Shown here piece by piece: positions 14,201 to 26,994 of a stretch of 64,000 nt of DNA. The notes beneath the pieces are model-generated. The model had not been told where the DNA came from. It worked only from the letters and a program-made list of their open reading frames with translations, and did not search any database. The translations under genes were made by a program, and so were the position numbers. The stretch lies in the NCBI GenBank assembly GCA_006538405.1, contig BJKQ01000007.1, forward strand, positions 1-64,000, read 5' to 3'. Position 1 is the stretch's first letter, and each line of letters starts with the position of its first letter. The stretch comes from Hansfordia pulvinata (taxonomy: Eukaryota; Ascomycota; Sordariomycetes; Xylariales).

Positions 14201-16199
14201 TAAATTCAACTTAAATTTATCATTTATATACCATTATATACCACGGTTTCCTCTTCGCTTATTATTTCATTTTCTTTAAAGTTACTTTCTCTCTGTTTGT
14301 AGCCAGCCTTAAAGTTTTAATAAAATAAGCTGCGGCACTTTTTTCGGTAATGAACAATTTTACTTTAATATATTATATTATTAATATAAGAAACGTTCGT
14401 TCAGTTAAAGTAAAAGTAATTAAAATAATTAAGTGTTATTTGTTTATTTAAAATACTTAAAATAAGATATTTAAAAGGAGTTTGCTTTTAATAAAATTAT
14501 AAATCTTTTTATTAAGCTATTAATAACTAAAATAATAAATTAAACAAATGAATAGCAAAAAGGTAATCAAACGTATTTTAAAGACATTAAGCTTTTACTT
14601 AAATAGCCTTCGACTTCGTTTCACATGGTTTACGTAATATTTCGAGCTTGGTAAAAGTATAATTCGTCGTTCAAAACCGAGTCTCCGCTTATATTCGAGT
14701 TTAATATATTATATTAATAATTTATGATCCTCGATTGCTTTGGAAATGAAAGAATTTAATATATATTTTATAAATTAAGTTTATTCTTACTTCTTTTTAA
14801 ATCTGTTCATTTCACGTAATAACCAAATTCATAATGGTTTATAATTGAAAGTGTAATAAACCACCTTCCGTGAAGTTTAAAATTAGGGAAATAACATGTT
14901 CTTTACAATCTTCTACTTTCGAAAGATTAGAAATTCAAGGAAAGTACTTATGAAACTTTTCAATACCTCTTTTAATATCAGTGATTCAGTCGTTTTAGGT
15001 AGTTGTTAAGATTAAATTAATATAAAGTTAATATCTTTAATAATGATAATTTTCAAAATTAACTTTTTAATGTCTTCTTCAATTTTAAACTATGACTTTG
15101 TATAATAAGCAATTAAAAAGACTTTTTATTCACAAATATATAAAAATTCTGTTAATAAGGTATGATAAAACTTGTCTTGTAACTTAATAAACGGTTTAAT
15201 TAAACTTTAAATACACCTTTTCAGTATTATAAAACATACTAGTTAATTTTGTTATAGAAAATGCTTTTAAACTCAATAAAATTAGTAATTTGTTTAACAT
15301 ATATTAATACCAGTTATAATTGTAAAACTGTATTAACATTCATATAGATTAAGTTTTAACGAACGATAAAATCTATGATAAAGAAAGTTATTTATTAAGT
15401 GAACTAATTAAATAATAGATAAATAAGTTAATAATAAAGAAAATTTTATTACTAAGAAATTTTAATTTATTCAAGTTATCCGGAGTTTCGTTTCTTTTTT
15501 TACTTCGATTTATTGCTTTAATAAACTATCGATTAACTTTAAAACTATATTCATAATAACGACGATTCGACGAGCTCGGTTAAAAATTCTACTTTGATTA
15601 ATAAGTTTATTATTTAATGATTTTTTAAATTAAATTCAAAGGCGAACTTAATGAATAACTTGAATGATTTAAAAAACCTACGTTCGAGTAATCTTACTCT
15701 TTTTAATGAAAATTAATTAAATTCCTTATTCATTTCGTTAATACGAGAAAAGCAAATTAAGTATAGTATTTTAACTTACCGTTATTATCGTTCTTGAATA
15801 TATGGCTTTTAAATATCATGAAAATAATCATATTAATTATATAAAAGTAGTAACGTATTTTGTTTTTCAATTCTCTTATTATTTTATCTTCGTACTTTTC
15901 ATTAACAACGTCGACGAAAATATATTATTAATCACTATTAACGGTATCTCGATTAATATTATTGAATTTTGTAATCAAGAAAATTAATTGAAATTAGGGT
16001 AAAGATAAGTTAATCGTAATTAAACTTAATAAACAAAAAAAGTAATAACATACCTTAAAACATTTTAATGATATAATAGTATTAGAACCAGTCTTAATAT
16101 TAATTTAAACTCTTTATATATATTCAACTCGGTATTAACGGTATTAATATCAATACAGCTTATTACCTTATAAATTAAGTTTAATCTATTATTTATATA

Positions 16200-16624
16200 A
16201 CTATTAGCGATACTTAGATAAGAAGTACGTATATTAAACTTTTAAGTATTAGTATTTAAGTTTTATTTATTAATAATTAAAGAAAGCATTTAAAAACTAT
16301 GAATATAGGAGACTAATTCGTTATTAATAATATTAACGTTTTAAGGGATATAGTATCGAGGATTTTTTATATATTATATCGATTTATAATTAATTAATCT
16401 TTATTACTTATCATTAAGTTATTTACTTGATTATTAAGTTAAGAATAAATAAAGGTTCAACCTACGTTTTTAAGAAGCTTAATAGATTATTAAAAGATTT
16501 GAAGCTTATAATGTTGCGAAACAAATTATTATTAAAAAAAAAACGATATTTTTTTCGAATAAAACTCGTTTTTGTTCAGTTCTTTATAATATATATTTGC
16601 TTAAACTTATTTCCGGTTTTTTAA
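16200..16624 (+). pseudogene. probable Ty1/Copia reverse transcriptase remnant
   Basis: One plus-strand frame, interrupted by stops, reads LLAILR, EVRILNF, VFKFYLLIIKESI and, about 60 codons later in the same frame, YVFKKLNRLLKDLK followed by NKLLLKK. The pattern recalls the Copia RT stretch with L-D-V-x-T-A-F-L-x-G-x-[IL]-x-E-x-I-Y and V-[CY]-[KR]-L-x-[KR]-[AS]-L-Y-G-L-K-Q-x-P. Key residues (the YGLKQ core and the YVDD box) are not preserved, so this is a tentative reading. A profile search against Copia RT in translated frames tolerant of stops would settle it. Confidence 0.42.
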
Positions 16625-19600
16625 ATTTAAGAGCGTTATTATAAGTGTATCAACTTCGCTCCCTTTCTTATGAATGAAACCAAGTAAATAAGTAGTTAAA
16701 GTACATAATAACTTAATATAAAGGCTTTTTACTTACTTAAATTTCTCGTTTCTTCCGTTCTTTATTATAAGCATTATTAATATGCTTATTATTATAATAT
16801 CTTTTACAATTTAAAAATCGGAACTTTCGAATTATATCAGCCGCTTTATAAGTATACTTTATATAGTTCATTTATAATAATAAAGTGAAATTTAAATAAA
16901 ATAACAAATAAAGTAAGAATTAAGGTAAGAATAAAGTAAAGATTAAAGTGAAAACAAAGTAATAAATAAAGTAGTAGATAAGTTTTTAAAGTATAATTAT
17001 CTTTTCTTTATTTTAAGCTTCGAAAAATCCATAAGTAAAAGCGTACCTTTATAAAGACTATGTTTGAAAAAATAAAGAGATTTAAATAAAGAAGGTAAAG
17101 TGAAATTAATCTGGCTCTTTATATTCTTGTCGTATCATAAACGATATGAAAAAAGTTCTTAAAACGTGATTAACGCTTCTTTACTTATGAAAGACTCGGT
17201 ATCGCCCGGTTTAAAAGTAGGAAAGTGGTAAGCTTTAAGGAATAAACTTGAAATAAAAGTGTAAAAGAGTGAAAGTGTGAAAGGATTAATTAGGTAGTGT
17301 AAAGGTGGGATTTTACTTAATAAGAATAACTTAATACGTTGTTTTATAAAGTAGGTAGCTTTTTAAGTGTAAGGTAAAGCATGGCTAATATAATGTTATT
17401 ATCGGTTTAAGATTCATATAATGAACAATATAACATATTATTACACTACAGATAATAATCGAAGAAAAGGGTAAAAAAGGATAAAGTAGATTTTTAAAAG
17501 AAAAAAAAAAACACAAAACTAAATGTAAACTTATTTTAACTAATTATTAATCTATGAGTAATAATAATAATGAAAATATCTAAATCTAGCTTATTTTCTT
17601 ACTTATTCTTTTTTACATTTATCTTATTATTTCTTCACGGCTTATTACCTATCTATTTATTAAAGTTAAATATTTATTTTCATAATTCTCGGCACTGTTT
17701 ATATTTTGTTCTATAACAAGATAAGTTACGTTTATTTAAAATCGTATCATTTAAGGTTAATATAAGTTCTCTCGTTTTCCCCTTTGTTTACTTCGAGTTA
17801 CTTACTTACGTAAATTATGAATTTGCAATTCACGACTTACGATTACTTCGAATTATTTTAATATAAAGTTTATTATATTATACTTATTTAATTACACTGA
17901 TTAAGCACTTTAAGTAAGTAATTTATTCATTTAAAATCTTAATTTGTAAAGCTTTTTTATTTCATAAGTATTAATTCTTTTAAGACTTATCTTAAAGGGT
18001 TATGAAAGGTTTCGTTTATTAATACGGAGCTCGGTATTTAAGTATCACTTTAAGTTAATCTTATTTTTTTATATTCATTTTTAACTTAAGTTTTATACTC
18101 GTATAAATGAATCTATATCTTTACTTATATATATAATATAAGTAATATTAAAAATTAAGCTTTAATATTTCATATTAAAAACCATATGTTTATTATTTAT
18201 CTTATAATATTAAAAGTAATTTTTAATATTAAGTATATATTTTAATTATTCACTTATATAATAACTATAAGATTTTGAACTTTGTTTTTAAGATTTTATA
18301 TAAATAAATATATAGCTTTCACGTTAATTATTATGTTCACTTAACTTATTAATCTTAATAAATAATGATATTATACATAAGAAAACTATAGCAGTTTAAT
18401 ATATAATATAACTGATTCATTTCTATCTTACTTATTTAATAAGAAATATCATTTATTAAATATAAATCTATCAGCTTATATTCACTGATTTAACTTTAAT
18501 TTAATAAAACAAATAACTTATATAAATTCGGATTCAAATAATTTAAAATATATATAAATTCAACTCACGTGAATCTAAACTAATAAAGTAAGTAACTTAT
18601 ATAAAATTGGACTTATGTAAGTCGGATTCGAGTTAACTTACTGTTAATATTAAGTTTAAACCTTAAATAATCGTATTATTCAAATATAATGCTCGTATAT
18701 ACCTGTAAAACTCTTTTATTAACGCGAACTCTTTATTTAAGTTTATAGTTCTTTTCTCTCTTTTATATAAATAAACTTATTGTTTTATTTATATCGCTTA
18801 AATTAATTTCACGCTTTTCTACGCGCCGTCGTGAGCGCTTTTTTTAGCTTTACCGTTACGTGTTTTTTTACTTAAATTAATATTATAAATTATTAATTTT
18901 ATATTAACTTATAAGTAACTTATATAAGTGACTTTAAATCAATATTTCTATTAACTTACGTAAGTTATTAATTTATGCGAGCTTACTTATATAAATATTA
19001 AGTTACTTTAATGAAAGTTATTAACTTACGTGAGTTACTTTAAGTTACTTATAAGTTAACTTAAAAATAAACGTATTTAACTTCATTTAATAAACTAATT
19101 ATTATTAAGCTTATAATAAGCTTAAGTGTATTAGTAAGAGTTTAATAGCTTTAATTCCTTAAAATTTTAATATTTATATTAAAATTTATTATATAATATT
19201 TAATTTTAATTAATTAATAATTAATTAATAATATATTTTTAAAACACTCTTCTTTTTCATACTCTTTATACTGTTATTATATATAAATATGTATTTTTTA
19301 AATCCGTGAATTAACTTATAACTAATCTAAACTCTTATTAATACTTATTATGATTAATTACGGTTCCTTAACTTATAAGCTTATTTTAAATCACTTAATA
19401 ATTAAAAGAATTTTTAACTTTGAAGGTAAATAATAATTTCTAACGTTAAGTCGAATTAATTAATATAAATTATAATATAACTTATATAAGCTATTTTATC
19501 TTTTAATTTTATGTTTTTAAGCTATTTATCGTCTTAATATTATGTAACTTACACGTATTAAAATTATTTATAAGTAAGTTAAATAATAAGTTTATTAAAA

Positions 19601-21983
19601 GGATTTATATGAGCTACTCGCTTATTTAATTTAAAGTAACTCACGTGAACTTAAATCATTTATAAGTTAACTTATAATTATATATAACTTAACTTTTATT
19701 AATATCATGATTTATTATAAGTTAAACTTTAAGGTAATTAAAGTTTTTAATCAATTTATTAATATTGTTTTACTTATATTTTAATATAAGCTTATAAATA
19801 ATTTTATTAAACAATTTATTAAAAAATTATTCCTTTAATATAATCTTTCTGGTTTTATTTAAGTAAATAAACTTAAATTTATGTTTGATTTAAAATTTAA
19901 ATTTATAAGTTAACTTTTAAGTAACTTAAATTAACTTACTTAAAATAGTACTTGAACTTGATATAACGTAAGCTTATATAAATTAGTATAATTAATAATT
20001 TAAAGTTATAAACGTAAGGTACTTATAAATTAACTTATTATTTATAGTTGTATATTTTTCCTCTTATTAATTAATTAATATATATATTAAAATAAAAGAT
20101 GAAATTTAAATTTTTAACCGTCTTTTTTATTAATAGTTTAATAAGCTTTATAACTTATATAAAGTATATTAAAATATATAAATAATAATTCTTATAAAAT
20201 AATTTAGTATTTTAAAGTAATAAATTAAGATAAATATGTTTTTATTTGAAGTAACTCTTTCTTTTAATTATATAATCTTTAAATAAGTCTTCTCTTTTTT
20301 TCGTAATATAACATCACTTATCTTATTAATAATCATATTTATTTTATAAATAAGTGATTTTCTAAATAAAATATTTTTATCCGTTCATAATATTAATAAT
20401 TAAGTAAATTATATATATCGCTTATATTTTTTATAAATTATAATATAATATTAATTATTATTAAACGACTTTTTTATTATTAATAAAATTTAATTATTAC
20501 TTATATTTTAAAAAGGGATATTAAATAAAATTCTTATACTTTTATTATTATATTATAAAGTAAAAATTTCTATATGTTTTTTTTAATATTTAAAGCGCAT
20601 TTCTTAACACATTTTAATATTTAGAAACTAAAAAAAATAACTTTAAAAAAGTCTTAAGTAACTTAAATCCTTATTTTGAAATTTGAATATATTATTTACT
20701 TCATATATTAAATAATAACTTTATTTAATTAACGTTACGTTTTAGATTTACGTTAATAATATTAATTAATTTTATAATTAAAGTAAGTTAACTTTTTATA
20801 TATAATTTTAACCGTCTTTAAAAATATTAAAGCCGTAATATTATCGTTTTAAAATTATTATTATTTTCTTTTACCTTTATTCACGCCTTTATTAACACTT
20901 TTATTCATAGCGCGCTTTATTAACTTATCTTTATTTATATTCACTTTTTAATAACGTTAGTATTTATATAAATAAATTTTAAAATATAAAAAATATAAGT
21001 TTATTAGTATATACTTGAAATTTAATTAAAAGATCCCTTAAAAGCTTTTATTTTATAATTAAACATTAATTTTATAAAGATCGATATTGTAAAATTATTC
21101 GTATTAAATTTAAGTTTTATATTATTTCAATATTAAATAAGTATTAATATAATTTGAAATTAATAACATTTTTTATAATAATTATAAGTTGTAATAAATA
21201 AGTATTTATTAAAAAAAATAAAGCTAATTACTTAAAATTTAATTATTTATATGTTTATTTTCTCTTATAAAGTTATATAATTGTTTTTATTTTAAAAAGT
21301 TATAATTTTAATATTCTTTAATATATAAATGAGTATTAAGTTTATAATAATATATAAAGTTTTAAGTAAACGTGTAACTCATAAAAAAGTTTAAAATAAG
21401 AATTATATATAAATATATAAATACATTTTCGTTTAATATCGTGATTAAAAATATTATTATAAGATTTTCATTAAATTATCTTAAGATTTATACTTAAGGT
21501 AATTAATTAAATAATTATTTTATTTATTTATCTTTATATTTATTTTAAAAATATATAATAAACCATATTATATAAAAGGAATTATAATTATATTACTTAT
21601 TATCTATAAAGAGTAATTTATATAACTTTCACCTTTTTAACATTTTTATTATTATATTAAAACTCTTTTTTATTTTTTTAAAGTTATTTTAAACGGACTT
21701 TAAATTTAAATCCTTTACCTTCAAGGCCTTAATATTGTATTATAATATATTATATTAACTGTATACTTTCACGATTAAAATCTTAATATAAAATAAAATA
21801 ATAAATATATTATTTAAAGAAGATATTATTATTATAATAAGTCTTTAATTTAATTATAAAAAAAGCTTTATAAATTTTAATAAAAACTTTTAAATATTAT
21901 CATTAATTATTATAATTATTTTATTTTTAAAAAAGTTAAGATAAATAATTAATTGAAAGTAACTTTACTTAAGCTTTTATTAT

Positions 21984-22070
21984 CTTAAATAAAAGCGTTT
22001 TATACGTTGAAATCTTAATATAAAAATCTTAAATAAAAGTGGTTTACACGTTAAAATCTTAATATAAAGC
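21984..22070. repeat. 44-bp tandem duplication
   Basis: Two adjacent copies of a unit starting CTTAAATAAAAG and ending AATCTTAATATAAA, the first at 21,984 and the second at 22,028. They differ at a few positions, including GCGTTTTATACG against GTGGTTTACACG, mostly transitions. The unit has no coding content. Confidence 0.6.
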
Positions 22071-24929
22071 GTGATAAGCTTATTTTATTTTTATGAATAC
22101 TTTATATTTAATAAAAAAAAACGAGTATTTTTAAAACTCTTTTATAAATATTTATTTACTTATATTATTAAAATTCGTTCTTTTTTTAATTATAATCTTA
22201 ATAATTTTATTTATAAATTATATACGAGTAAAATTATAATAAGCGTATATAAATCCTAATCAAAGCTTAATAATATTGTTTAAAATAAAGAAGATAAATA
22301 AAAGAAAAGTAAGGTTAATTAATAAGTTTAATCTTATAAATTAAAGTATAATAAAATTTCTTTTATAAACTTAAATTAATACATATATATAAAGTTCTAA
22401 ATAATAATTAATATTAATAATGCTTAATTACGTAAAGATTAAAGTAAAACTTATAATAATTTCTTTTTATATGTTATAAACTCGTAAAGCTTAATTTAAT
22501 ATAAGTTTTTATTATTAAAGTTATTTTTATAAAGCTTATATTAATAAAAAGCGCCGCTTTTTAAATAAGTGAAGTTAATTAATTAAAAAGTAAGTTAAAG
22601 ATAAGGTAATCTTTTAACTTTATTGATTTAATATAATATTTAAATAATATATTAAATAACCGACTTATTTAAAAAAAGAAAACGCTTAGTATATTATTAT
22701 AATCACTTATATTAGAAACGTTTTAAAAAATAATATTTATGATATATTTATTGATAAGCTTTTTTATAAACTTAAAAACCGCTTATATATACTTTGATTA
22801 TAATCGATCTTTAACGTCCGTAATTATAAGGTTTTTCTAATATTTCAATTATAGGAAATATAATTATAAAAGGTATTTAAGTATATAAGCTTATTAACTT
22901 TTATTGATAATAATAAATAATTTAATATAAAACCGTATATTTATCGTTTTAAATAATAAAACGCCACCACGGATTTATAATTTTTAAGACTTTTATTAAA
23001 AAGTAAATATAAAAGCGGGATTAAAGCTTTTAATATAAGTTTTATAATATTACGAAATAATAACTTATATTAACGTTATATTTAAATATAAGTTATTTAT
23101 TGAATTAAGTAATATAATAAATATATATAAAAATATACTTATCGTAACCGTGAGAATTTAATTATAACTTTATAATTACTTAACGTACAAAAGACTTATT
23201 TTTTATTTTTATAACTTTTTCTATTCTTATTTTAAGTAATTAAGTGTATAAAAGATTCATATAAGTGTTAAAGTAACTTATAAAAAACGGATAATCATGT
23301 ATTTTTAAAAGTCTTTAAGTTATAACGACCTAACTTATAACGTATAAATAAGGTTAATAATAAGTTAACTTAAGTTAACTTATTATATAAATCCGGATTT
23401 ATATGAATTCGATTTATATACGTTAATCACTTTATAAATTCAAATTAACTTACATAAACTTAAAGTATTTATAAATTTAATTTATTAAATTAACGTATTT
23501 AACTTTAATTAATCGAATACTTAAAATCAAGCTTAAAATTATTAAAATAAGGTTTATAAGCTTTTTTTTTTTTTACTTTTATAATATAAATTTAATAATA
23601 AGATCTTTATAATTAAATATAATTAATAATTATTATTTTAGTAATGAAACATTTTGAAAATGTCTTTTTATATATCTTTTATACAGCTTATATATATATA
23701 TATTTAAAGTCTTTAAGCTAACTTATAAGTAACTTGAAGTACTTTACGTAAATTATTAAACTGATTTAATAACTTAAATTCACGTGAATTAATAATATTA
23801 ATAATTTTAAGTAATTTACGTGATATAAGTTAACTTAAGATTTATAATTTATAATATTAACTTAACTTATAAAAGCAGTACTTATATATTAATTTAATAT
23901 AACCCGTTTTAAATAATATAAAAGCCGTGTTATAACCCTTAATATAATATATAAATATCGCTTATTATATATAAATAATACCTTTAAGTCGTAATCGGTG
24001 CTTCCGTGCTTATATACACTTAAATTACACTTTTCTTATTAAGTTAAAAATTAAGTTTAATATTATTATTAAAATAAATAATAATTTAACTTAACTTTGA
24101 TTTATATAAATCCGAGTTTATATAAATTAAATTCACGTGAATTTAAACTTCTATAAGTTACTTATCTTATTAATTTAAAGTAATTTACGTGAATTTAAGT
24201 TATTTATAAATTAACTCACGGACTTACTTGTTTAAATTTAATTAATAAAATAATTGATATTAAGTTTAATTTAAGCTTAAAAAAAGACGATAAATTTAAA
24301 TACTTTAACTTACTTTTTATTTTAATATAAAAAAAAATTAATTTTTTTATATTTAATATTAAATAATAATTATTATTTCAATAAGATTATATTTTAAAAA
24401 ACATCTCTTTTATTTATTTTATATTACTTTTATACATAATTTATTATATTTAAATCCGTGTGTTATTTTATAAGTAACTTAAAGTAACTTATATAAGTTA
24501 ATAAGCTGATTTGAAGTAACTTCAGTCTATATGAATCAGTAAAATCATTAATTTAAAGTAATTAAGATTCATATAAATTAATAAACTCACTGATTTAAAG
24601 TGATTTATATAAGTTATTTATAAATTAACTTAAGATCTTTAATTTATAATATGAACCTTAATTATAATCGCTTTATATAAGTTAATAAGTAAGTGTTACA
24701 TTAATATAATATAACGACGCGTATTTTAATACCGATAAAATAATGAAATTTTTATTATAAATTATAAATAAAATCAAGTGTTAAAATTCATATAAAATCG
24801 TATTTATATAAGTTACTTACCCTTTTAATTTAAATTTATATAAATTAAAGCTATATAAGTTTTAACTTACTTAACCCACTTAATTTATTAATTTAAAGTA
24901 AATTAAGTAGTTTTAATTATTAAGCTTAA

Positions 24930-25115
24930 TATTATAAATCATGAATTTTAAGGTTACTTAAAAGTAACTCACGTGAGTTACTTTAAATTGATAATTTTAT
25001 TAATTCATATAAATTTAAAATAATAAAGTAAGTAACTTATATAAGTTTACGTCACTTTAAATCAGCTTATTAATTTATATAAGTTATTATAAGTTCTTTA
25101 TAAATCAACTCACAA
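24930..25115. repeat. copy of dispersed AT-block repeat family
   Basis: One of the clearer copies. It begins AATATTATAAATCATGAATTTTAAGGTTACTTAAAAGTAAC, carries the palindrome ACTCACGTGAGT at about 24,967-24,978, contains AATAAAGTAAGTAACTTATATAAG in the middle, and ends TAAATCAACTCAC followed by AAAAAGCAGT and GCAGTATAAAAAG. The same order of words occurs in the copies at 235-410 and 830-985, some 24 kb away. I infer a low-complexity mobile or satellite-like unit. No coding capacity is visible. Confidence 0.45.
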
Positions 25116-26686
25116 GTTAAAAAAAGCAGTTATTTAATATAAAGCAGTATAAAAAGTATAAAAAGATTAAAGAAGAGTTTTAAAATAATATATTTTAAAA
25201 TAATAATAATTAATAAGTAGAATTTATTCATTTACCCTTAAGCTTAAATAAATATTTAAAGTAAAAGTTGAAAATAATAAATACAATTAAGATTAATTTA
25301 AATTAAGCTTAATATTAATTATTATATTAAGATTAATATTTATAAATTATTATAAGTTCGTGAAAACTCATAAATAACTTAAATTCATATAAAATACTTT
25401 AAATTAATAAGGTGAGTAACTAATATAAATTCGGATTTATATGAATCTGATTTATATAAATTTAAATCAAAAGTGTGAGTAACTTACGTGAATCCCGATT
25501 TATATAAATCGGATTCGACTTAACTTAATATTAATCTTATTAATATATTTTACTTTAATATTAATAAGCTTAAGCTACTTAAAATTCATTACTATTAAAT
25601 AATTATAAATCCGTGAGTTAACTTACGAGCAACTTAAAGTCACGTGAGTCTCTTAAAATTAAAAAGATAAGTTATATTTTTTTTACTTAATTTACTTTAC
25701 TTAATTTAATTTAATTTATAAAACTTAGCTCGTCTTATTTAACTTAACTCTTTTTATTAAATGAGCTTACTTTTGAACTTTAAAGTTTAAAATTTTAAAT
25801 CCTTGAATTACTTTATTGATAGCTTTAAGTAATGAATATAAATTAAAGAACCAATTTAAGATAAATGAATAATTTATATAAGTTAATAATATTCTTAATT
25901 CAAAATAACGTAAGTAAGGGATTTAAACGTTAATAACTAAAAATAAGTAAACTTTATTAATTAAATATATTCAAAAATTTAAATTTAAATTTTATATAAA
26001 ATACGTGGAAAATAAAAAGTTTCTAAATAATTTTATATTATCAATATTAAAATAAGTATATATTTAACTTAAATAATCACGAAACGGTTTTATTTTTAAT
26101 AAGTTAAACTTATTACCTTAATAAAGCTTAATTTATATAAGTTATACATCGCGTATTATACAGTTTATAAACATTTATAATATATGTACTTTTATATTAA
26201 ATTCTTTTTAAATTAAACGACTTATTATAATACGAAAACTTAAATAACGTTATTTTATTATTTGTTCTCGTTAATTATATAATCGTAAAAAAGGTTAAAC
26301 TTTAAATGCTTTTATTATTAAAAGAAGATTGAAAATAATAAAACATCTTATAATTTACACTTTATTTAATAAAATATAATATTTAAGTTAAAGTTTAATA
26401 TAAGCGACGGAAATTGTTTATAATATTAAAAAAAAATTAAAGAAATTTAATTATAATTAAGCGCTTATATTTTTATTTATAAATTACTCGAAAAGCTAAA
26501 TATTTTCAAAGCGCGCTGATTTTCTTGATTAATAAAAACTTAAAGCTATTTATCCGTTATTTCGTAAGCTTACCGGCTTAAAAGAATATTATTATTATAT
26601 TAATATATCAGTTATCGAGACAAAAGAATATAAGAAGAAAAAATTTTATCTTCAAGACAATGAATTCCTGAAATTAAATAACTGCT

Positions 26687-26758
26687 TGCGCGTCCAGGGA
26701 ATCGAACCCCGACCTCAACTTTGGAAGAGTTGAATCCTAACCATTAGACCAAACGCGC
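26687..26758 (-). tRNA. tRNA-Gly (anticodon UCC)
   Basis: On the minus strand the 72-nt sequence folds as a standard cloverleaf. The 7-bp acceptor pairs GCGCGTT with GACGCGC (one T-G pair), and the discriminator is A. The anticodon stem CAACT/AGTTG encloses the 7-nt loop CTTCCAA, giving anticodon TCC, which reads GGA. The T arm is CGGGG-TTCGATT-CCCTG. Internal promoter boxes are visible: A box TGGTCTAATGG and B box GGTTCGATTCC. No intron. It sits on the border between the AT-rich block and GC-rich DNA, and 236 bp from the start codon of the RNase T2 gene, which is transcribed away from it. Confidence 0.93.
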
Positions 26759-26994
26759 CTGTGGAGTAGTTACGAAGCCGTTTTTATAGTACATATAGAC
26801 AATCATCACAGCTATGCATCCCAGGGCCCGCAATTTTCCGCAACCAGCGAAATCGTCCCCCGTGACGTAGGTCAGGTGCCCGGCCATCCATGTCTCCTTG
26901 CTTATCGGAAGCCTAACGCAAGTCTGTTCTATTCCTTCTCCCTTTAACAACCTCAACTTCTCATTGCTGACCAGAATCATCCGCATCTTGAGAC

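Larger units (their letters stand above)
11249..26640. other. AT-rich RIP-decayed block, right part
   Basis: About 15 kb with no intact gene. The first 400 bases resemble the sequence left of the LTR element and are probably the other half of its insertion target. Copies of the dispersed repeat lie near 11,760-11,890, 12,240-12,440, 13,200-13,290, 13,480-13,690, 18,480-18,640, 18,890-19,080, 19,290-19,420, 19,600-19,700, 23,340-23,470, 23,720-23,860, 24,100-24,660 and 24,930-25,680. Between about 14,230 and 17,700 the sequence is less TpA-dominated and holds a probable Copia remnant. Between 20,000 and 23,300 I see only AT-rich sequence and one 44-bp tandem duplication. The small open frames at 15,802-15,987, 16,427-16,624 and 22,071-22,259 are not genes. 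Confidence 0.7.

Noticed and set aside
1..26640. Mitochondrial or plasmid origin of the AT-rich block
   Set aside because: LTRs with target duplication, transition-biased LTR differences and stop-filled pol point to RIP-mutated nuclear repeats; no organellar genes are seen.
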